From CAYNDB01 sp964395915 (GTDB lineage: Bacteria; Nitrospinota_A; UBA7883; JAJRTC01): DNA of 19,438 bases. The stretch spans positions 1-19,438 of the forward strand of contig CAYNDB010000038.1 of NCBI GenBank assembly GCA_964395915.1, read 5' to 3'. Each line of letters opens with the position of its first letter. Position 1 is the stretch's first letter. Positions 16,301 through 19,438 of the stretch are shown here, in pieces. The notes below the pieces were generated by a model. That model saw only the letters and a program-made list of their open reading frames with translations, ran no database searches and was not told where the DNA came from. Position numbers and translations under genes: made by a program.

Positions 16301-17106
16301 TCCACTTTATAAGGTCCTGTCATTTTTTTAACAAACAGGTCCACACCGCCCAGAAGCGTCCATTTGCCAGTAGCCTCGTTCATCGTCGCCCTGAAACGTA
16401 TATCCGGGTCGATCTTTGCCGTAACTTCGCCATTGCGAAATGACAACATCGAATTTCTGGTGGTCGCAAAAAGCGCTTGCGTCTCGGTTCTTTCACGGCC
16501 TATATACATTCTCGATATCAGCTTAAGGCCTGTTATGGCGAATTGAAGATCTCCCTCCCGATAATCGATGGACATTCCTTCTATCTTGGCCGACTTAACC
16601 TCCACAGCAAACAGTATCGCAAACCGCGACATTAACGATTCCTTTGCGTCGACTTCGGTTTTCTTTTTTGCGAACAATCCTCGTTCCTGTACAGGTTTTT
16701 GCTTATCAGTTTTTACAACCAGCGATACATGCGGCTTGTCTATATAGAGGTGGTTTAGGGTAAGTTTTCCTTTGAGAAGTTTCTTAAGATTCGCCTCGAC
16801 GTCGAAACTTGCAATGTCGACCTGCGACCCGTCCGGCATCGTAAGCTTGAATGATTTGCCCTGCAGTTTTCCGGCAGGGTCGATCTTGAGCTTTTCAAAG
16901 CTTGCAGAGCCACCTGTGGCTTCCGATATCGCTTTTTCCACCACAGACTTTACGTTTCCGGTTTTGAGCCAGTGATTGAGGTAGATTACGCCTGCTGTAA
17001 TGGCTACCGCCAGAAAGACAACTATCGATAGAAAAAACAGAAATAGCAGCTTTATTAGTCGCCCTGCGCTGATTCCTTTTGGCTTATGAGCTGTGGCGGC
17101 GTTCAT
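13372..17106 (-). CDS. Large AsmA-like envelope protein
   Basis: A 1244-residue protein with one N-terminal membrane anchor (about residues 17-45, LIKLLFLFFLSIVVFLAVAI onward) and a long beta-rich periplasmic body. After the anchor come the AsmA-type phrases GGSASFEKLKI and LTLNHLYIDKPHVSL. The body repeats alternating beta segments (GDVLADIKINGKI, GVFRNLSIRKGD, GGGLTGSFHIKRE) as in the AsmA/TamB/YdbH repeating beta-groove family. These are thought to carry phospholipids or support outer-membrane assembly in Gram-negative cells. It starts 27 bp after the VTT membrane-protein gene and overlaps the GIY-YIG gene by 4 bp, so the three form a likely operon. Family placement is by general pattern rather than one diagnostic motif. 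Confidence 0.8.
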   Translation of the reverse strand: MNAATAHKPKGISAGRLIKLLFLFFLSIVVFLAVAITAGVIYLNHWLKTGNVKSVVEKAISEATGGSASFEKLKIDPAGKLQGKSFKLTMPDGSQVDIASFDVEANLKKLLKGKLTLNHLYIDKPHVSLVVKTDKQKPVQERGLFAKKKTEVDAKESLMSRFAILFAVEVKSAKIEGMSIDYREGDLQFAITGLKLISRMYIGRERTETQALFATTRNSMLSFRNGEVTAKIDPDIRFRATMNEATGKWTLLGGVDLFVKKMTGPYKVEPGHAVMDISADGSFLGLVTGKAMIDASFYGEPALDISSQWKETEAGLSYDVKANLLKLDLTRLSRLYGSSEIRLAGALDISSLTASGILGKAQADTEHKISAKGKIDLTKLSAKGVLGPEGVKAKFLLENIELSAGEYSGIIKGSFSTPRLSAYGVSVTDAEMSGDANLSGVAGSASGPSATGAVKLSFSAGNLSHKYLKLKKIDIASLASGEFLTGDLKSAKITVTAADSVKFKAEGSMAGYGKNSLALKIGLNTNVVPWKRLLAAKGSPFIFSRGDVLADIKINGKIGEEWGRPQLDFDVDTKLNDIAGTYKKINAKLFTTKAEIKISGRVNQLKSITDLDSKVKIDSAGFKIPKVVSSGAFALGATVVSPDPLHDKIAASLRFDSKKLTLARKTGPRSFPAKLVLEGETDPVTGRHVLSVASLGLGKSGSIKSDGWIDTEQQKLKIDLYVGTLNLKLMHALASIKWPMASKNVFVGGKISLTASAEGDLPVSLEKLKYPLPFDLSIETKLSNGALVLKDQKIKSGGIDLDLKVTSSKSNIHASGGVWVSRFINKKLFSGIELDPTFEFDATLIKGERLNISQLVMDTTALGFVSATEGTVTGFNVSSMIASGVKPFELLPNLTFDISNYSSIEMDKRQRFLTDLDIVGDVTIDFTAKAEAKRSLNVDGTGVFRNLSIRKGDKSLIEKLDGEFPFTKTLAYGAEAAEKEKTVSTGKVPGKSVSVRETTFFEDLRRAGSERSGFTLSLAEAGPVTLRDSMFDIYFKESRLGVDYFKTTLLGGGLTGSFHIKRENDSYVLRITENFAGLDLRQMLEKDMGLTQSEAQIDGAMTMEVSFLADEKVETIDIAGIDISLNLSRIGSKALNKLLLFIDPKESSPAVANARTIIKIANPTRVELLIRHGQLSLVMDLKYSPVLGGAIVTMPVIKRAPIQSLANIEMIRKPLQKLSVLKTVMRLVGATRIVFGKDGTVALQ

Positions 17107-17133
17107 GACCCTATACTATAGAAATAACCTGGT

Positions 17134-17754
17134 TTACCCCATCAGAAACTTCATAGCGATAAATCCTCCCACAAGCAGGATTGCGAACGCCCACGATAAA
17201 ATGGTTATATTCTTGTCGATAAACGTGCGGATCGGCGGGCCATAGTGGTAAATAAGAAAACCTTCCATATAAAACCTGAAACCTCGTCCCGCCAATGACG
17301 CCAGCATGAACGTTGCAAAGCTTACATGGAAAGCGCCGCCGGCTATGGTGAACACCTTGTAAGGTATCGGCGATATTCCGGCGACCAGCACAACAGCCGC
17401 GTTCCACTCCTCATACAAAACCTGTATTTGGGAATATTTAGCCGCAAGACCGTAAAGTTCAATTATTTTCATTCCGATGGAGTCCATGAAAAACAGACCT
17501 ATGGCATACCCTATCGCCCCTCCTATGACGGAACCTGCGGTGCACACGGTGGCGAACCATATCGACCTTTTTGGCTTCGCAAGCCCAAGCGCCAGCAGGA
17601 GCGGGTCTGGCGGGATCGGAAAAAACGATGATTCCGCTACGGATAAAACGAAAAGGGCCGGAACTCCATACTTTGTCTCCGCCCAGCTCAACACCCAGTC
17701 GTAAAGGCGTTTAAAAACGCCCGCTTTTTTCTCTTTTTCAACAATTTCCGTCAA
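17134..17754 (-). CDS. YqaA-type membrane protein of the DedA/VTT superfamily
   Basis: A polytopic inner-membrane protein of about 206 residues. The VTT-type re-entrant motif is ALFVLSVAESSFFPIPPDPL, followed by ATVCTAGSVIGGAIGYAIG, a second half with VVLVAGISPIPYKVFTIAGG and the LAGRGFRFYMEG helix. A last membrane helix is near the C-terminus. DedA/VTT proteins are linked to lipid scrambling and envelope stability; the YqaA subgroup is poorly studied. I prefer the TTG at 17754 because GGAG lies 7 nt upstream (17766-17763 on the minus strand) and related proteins begin close to KRLYDWVLSWAE. A GTG at 17805 would add 17 residues but has no ribosome binding site. Lying directly before an AsmA-like gene, it suggests a joint role in envelope lipid handling. 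Confidence 0.85.
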   Translation of the reverse strand: MTEIVEKEKKAGVFKRLYDWVLSWAETKYGVPALFVLSVAESSFFPIPPDPLLLALGLAKPKRSIWFATVCTAGSVIGGAIGYAIGLFFMDSIGMKIIELYGLAAKYSQIQVLYEEWNAAVVLVAGISPIPYKVFTIAGGAFHVSFATFMLASLAGRGFRFYMEGFLIYHYGPPIRTFIDKNITILSWAFAILLVGGFIAMKFLMG

Positions 17755-17931
17755 ATGTTTAGCTCCGTTTTGTATGAGGGGGGAATATTTATTATAGCTA
17801 TACACTCACGGCTTCAAGCGCTTGTGTATTGTATAGCGATCGGGATTCTGGCATTGCTAGAATCATCATATATATTTATGAATATTTTAGATGCCATATA
17901 TTAATGTAGTGATTGCAAATTTTTAGTCATA

Positions 17932-18012
17932 TTGTGACCCATGCATGAACAGAAAAAGAGATTGTGTGCCATAATTCTAAAAATATGGGTCACAAATCAA
18001 GTTGTGTCCCAT
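17932..18012. repeat. Four copies of an 11-bp motif between the Fic and VTT genes
   Basis: TTGTGACCCAT (17932-17942), TTGTGTGCCAT (17962-17972) and TTGTGTCCCAT (18002-18012) lie on the + strand, with starts 30 and 40 bp apart. ATGGGTCACAA (17985-17995) is an exact inverted copy of the first. The array starts 14 bp past the Fic stop codon and ends about 125 bp before the earliest VTT start. Its spacing suggests binding sites for a protein. The rest of the 17806-18026 gap shows nothing recognisable. Confidence 0.65.
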
Positions 18013-18026
18013 ACGTGTCATACAAA

Positions 18027-19121
18027 TTATTTGCCCTCGGTTATGGTGATAAGATCCTTGAACATCAACAAAGCTGGTAAACGTCCCCGCCCCTCACGCA
18101 AAAGAAATAGAATCCCCGCTTCCTGAAGTTTATCCAAGATTCGCATGGCGCTATTTTTAGGGATGCCAGAGCGTGTGACAAAATCTGTTGTTGTAAAAAC
18201 TGTTCTGCCAAAAAGGGTATCTATAGCAGGAATCGAAAATTGAGTGCGTATTAGCTTAGCAATTTCGCTTTTAATTTTTTCATGGAGTTCTAAAACTGCC
18301 TTCGCTTTATCACTGTTAATTATAGCTTGCTCTACTATTGCCGCCAGAAAGAAAAGAATCCAACCTTCCCAATCTCTATTTTCGGAAATAGCCTGAAGTT
18401 TTGCACAGTACTTATCCCTGTATTTTTCCAAATACTCACTAATATAAAACATTGGGTTTGACAGCATTCCTTTTTCATATAGAAACAATGGAACTAAAAT
18501 CCTCCCAACGCGACCGTTTCCATCTACAAATGGATGGATCATTTCAAATTGGGCATGAATAATAGCAAGCTGAACAAGCCTATCTTTTTCGTCAAAGTGT
18601 ATATAGGACTCCAAGTTATACAAGCGTTCCATCATCACTGTTGGATTAGGGGGAACAAAAGTAGCTTCCTCTATTTTAGAGTCTGGCTTCCCTATCCAGT
18701 TCTGTTCTTTTCGAAACTTCCCTCTTCCCTTATTCTCCCCCCTGACACTATCCAACAATACGCTATGAATACTCTTAACGAGGTTTAGCGATATAGGCCT
18801 GCTTTTCAAAGAATCAATAGCCATGGTCATTGCGTTGCGATAATTAATAATTTCGCGAATGTCGTTATATTTAGCGGTTTTCTTTTTTGGCTCGGCCTCA
18901 TACTCCAAAACTTCTGTAAGAGTTGCTTGTGTTCCTTCAATCTTAGAAGAGAGTACAGCTTCCTGAGTTGTAAGCGGTGACAGAAAAACAGATGGATTGC
19001 TAATGCCATGTAATATCCCGTCATAGCGTGCCAATGCCGCATTTGCTTTGCCAATTAAAGGGACAAAAGGAGTCCATTCCAAAGATGTTAAAGGCAATGA
19101 GGCTGGATTAAATGTTTTCAC
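18027..19121 (-). CDS. Fic-family AMP-transferase with N-terminal inhibitory helix and winged-helix tail
   Basis: A 364-residue Fic protein, an enzyme class that transfers AMP (or another nucleotide-derived group) to target proteins. The catalytic loop HPFVDGNGRVGR (His196 to Arg207) is complete. An N-terminal S-x-x-x-E-G inhibitory motif (Ser58 to Gly63 in LSSKIEGTQATL) marks a class II, self-inhibited Fic, with Glu62 expected to clash with the ATP gamma phosphate. Residues about 290-364 look like a winged helix (FTTTDFVTRSGIPKNSAMRI then LDKLQEAGILFLLREGRGRL). The start codon is GTG at 19121 with no Shine-Dalgarno. TAATAG 6 nt upstream could be a -10 for a nearly leaderless transcript. The gene is visibly more AT-rich than its neighbours and sits beside an rRNA operon end, which suggests acquisition. 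Confidence 0.94.
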   Translation of the reverse strand: MKTFNPASLPLTSLEWTPFVPLIGKANAALARYDGILHGISNPSVFLSPLTTQEAVLSSKIEGTQATLTEVLEYEAEPKKKTAKYNDIREIINYRNAMTMAIDSLKSRPISLNLVKSIHSVLLDSVRGENKGRGKFRKEQNWIGKPDSKIEEATFVPPNPTVMMERLYNLESYIHFDEKDRLVQLAIIHAQFEMIHPFVDGNGRVGRILVPLFLYEKGMLSNPMFYISEYLEKYRDKYCAKLQAISENRDWEGWILFFLAAIVEQAIINSDKAKAVLELHEKIKSEIAKLIRTQFSIPAIDTLFGRTVFTTTDFVTRSGIPKNSAMRILDKLQEAGILFLLREGRGRLPALLMFKDLITITEGK

Positions 19122-19195
19122 AATAAACTATTAGAAAATAATTATTTAAAAAGGTTATCGATTTAAAGTTTGCGATTGCATTGAATATTAACGCA

Positions 19196-19234
19196 CAAAA
19201 AAAGCCCCGTCTACCAAACGATAGACGGGGCTTT
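19196..19234 (-). terminator. Terminator of the rRNA operon
   Basis: AAAGCCCCGTCTA (19201-19213) and TAGACGGGGCTTT (19222-19234) form a perfect 13-bp stem with an 8-base loop. Read on the minus strand it follows the 5S gene and continues into a run of Ts (seven As at 19197-19203 on the + strand). It lies about 75 bp before the Fic start. Confidence 0.92.
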
Positions 19235-19244
19235 CTATTTTTAA

Positions 19245-19361
19245 TCCCGGCGGCGTCCTACTCTCCCACACCGTTACCAGTGAAGTACCATCGGCGCTGA
19301 GGGGCTTAACTGCCGTGTTCGGGATGGGAACGGGTGTTTCCCCCTCGCTAAGACCACCGGA
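19245..19361 (-). rRNA. rrf: 5S ribosomal RNA
   Basis: The minus strand carries the conserved 5S core, including CCGTTCCCATCCCGAACACG, GTTAAGCCCCTCAGCGCCGA and GTGGGAGAGTAGGACGCCGC. The 5' CCGGTGGT pairs with the 3' GCCGCCGG to close helix I. Length is about 117 nt. The ends are set by that helix to within a few bases. A strong terminator follows directly. Confidence 0.95.
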
Positions 19362-19438
19362 AAAATATATACATACTTTTTTCCTGTTCTTCAACTTTGT
19401 GGGGTTTTAGTTTTTCACGAATTTAATTTTTAAGATCA
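19362..19438 (-). other. Spacer between 23S and 5S rRNA genes
   Basis: An AT-rich stretch of at least 70 bp upstream of the 5S gene on the minus strand. No 23S sequence can be recognised with certainty before the window ends. By standard operon order the 23S 3' end should lie at or just past the right edge. No tRNA is present in the visible part. Confidence 0.5.

Overview
The window reads as a chromosomal segment of a flagellated, chemotactic Gram-negative bacterium of moderate GC content. The evidence is a flagellin, a transmembrane chemoreceptor, an AsmA-type envelope protein, and GatB, which marks the tRNA-dependent amidation route. The dispersed TGTCAT...ATGACA palindromes are a style common in deltaproteobacteria-like and Nitrospinota-like genomes. 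That lineage is an inference; nothing here fixes the species.

Left part (1-6422), mostly + strand: a short flagellin behind a sigma70-like promoter, a convergent amidohydrolase, a YqeG-like HAD phosphatase, then polA. A cluster of palindromic repeats lies on each side of polA. After them come a 53-residue protein with three CxxC pairs and a tRNA-Val(CAC).

Middle (6423-8865): a chemoreceptor gene with a long, apparently bistable 5' leader and a strong intrinsic terminator.

Minus-strand block (8924-17805): transcription runs right to left. A VTT/DedA-type membrane protein, a 1244-residue AsmA-like protein and a small GIY-YIG (DUF123) protein form one tight cluster. Next is a hicA-hicB toxin-antitoxin pair with a perfect 13-bp-arm operator, a 303-bp gap that may hold a decayed reading frame, and then gatB-rsgA-LON-domain protein, which look co-transcribed.

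Right end (17806-19438): an intergenic region with four copies of an 11-bp motif, an AT-rich gene for a Fic-domain AMP-transferase with a winged-helix tail, a 13-bp-stem terminator, and a 5S rRNA on the minus strand. The 23S gene should lie just beyond the right edge.

Most genes are housekeeping or motility. The best candidates for something undescribed are the bistable chemoreceptor leader, the repeated motif beside the Fic gene, and the orphan three-CxxC protein. No new multi-gene system is evident.
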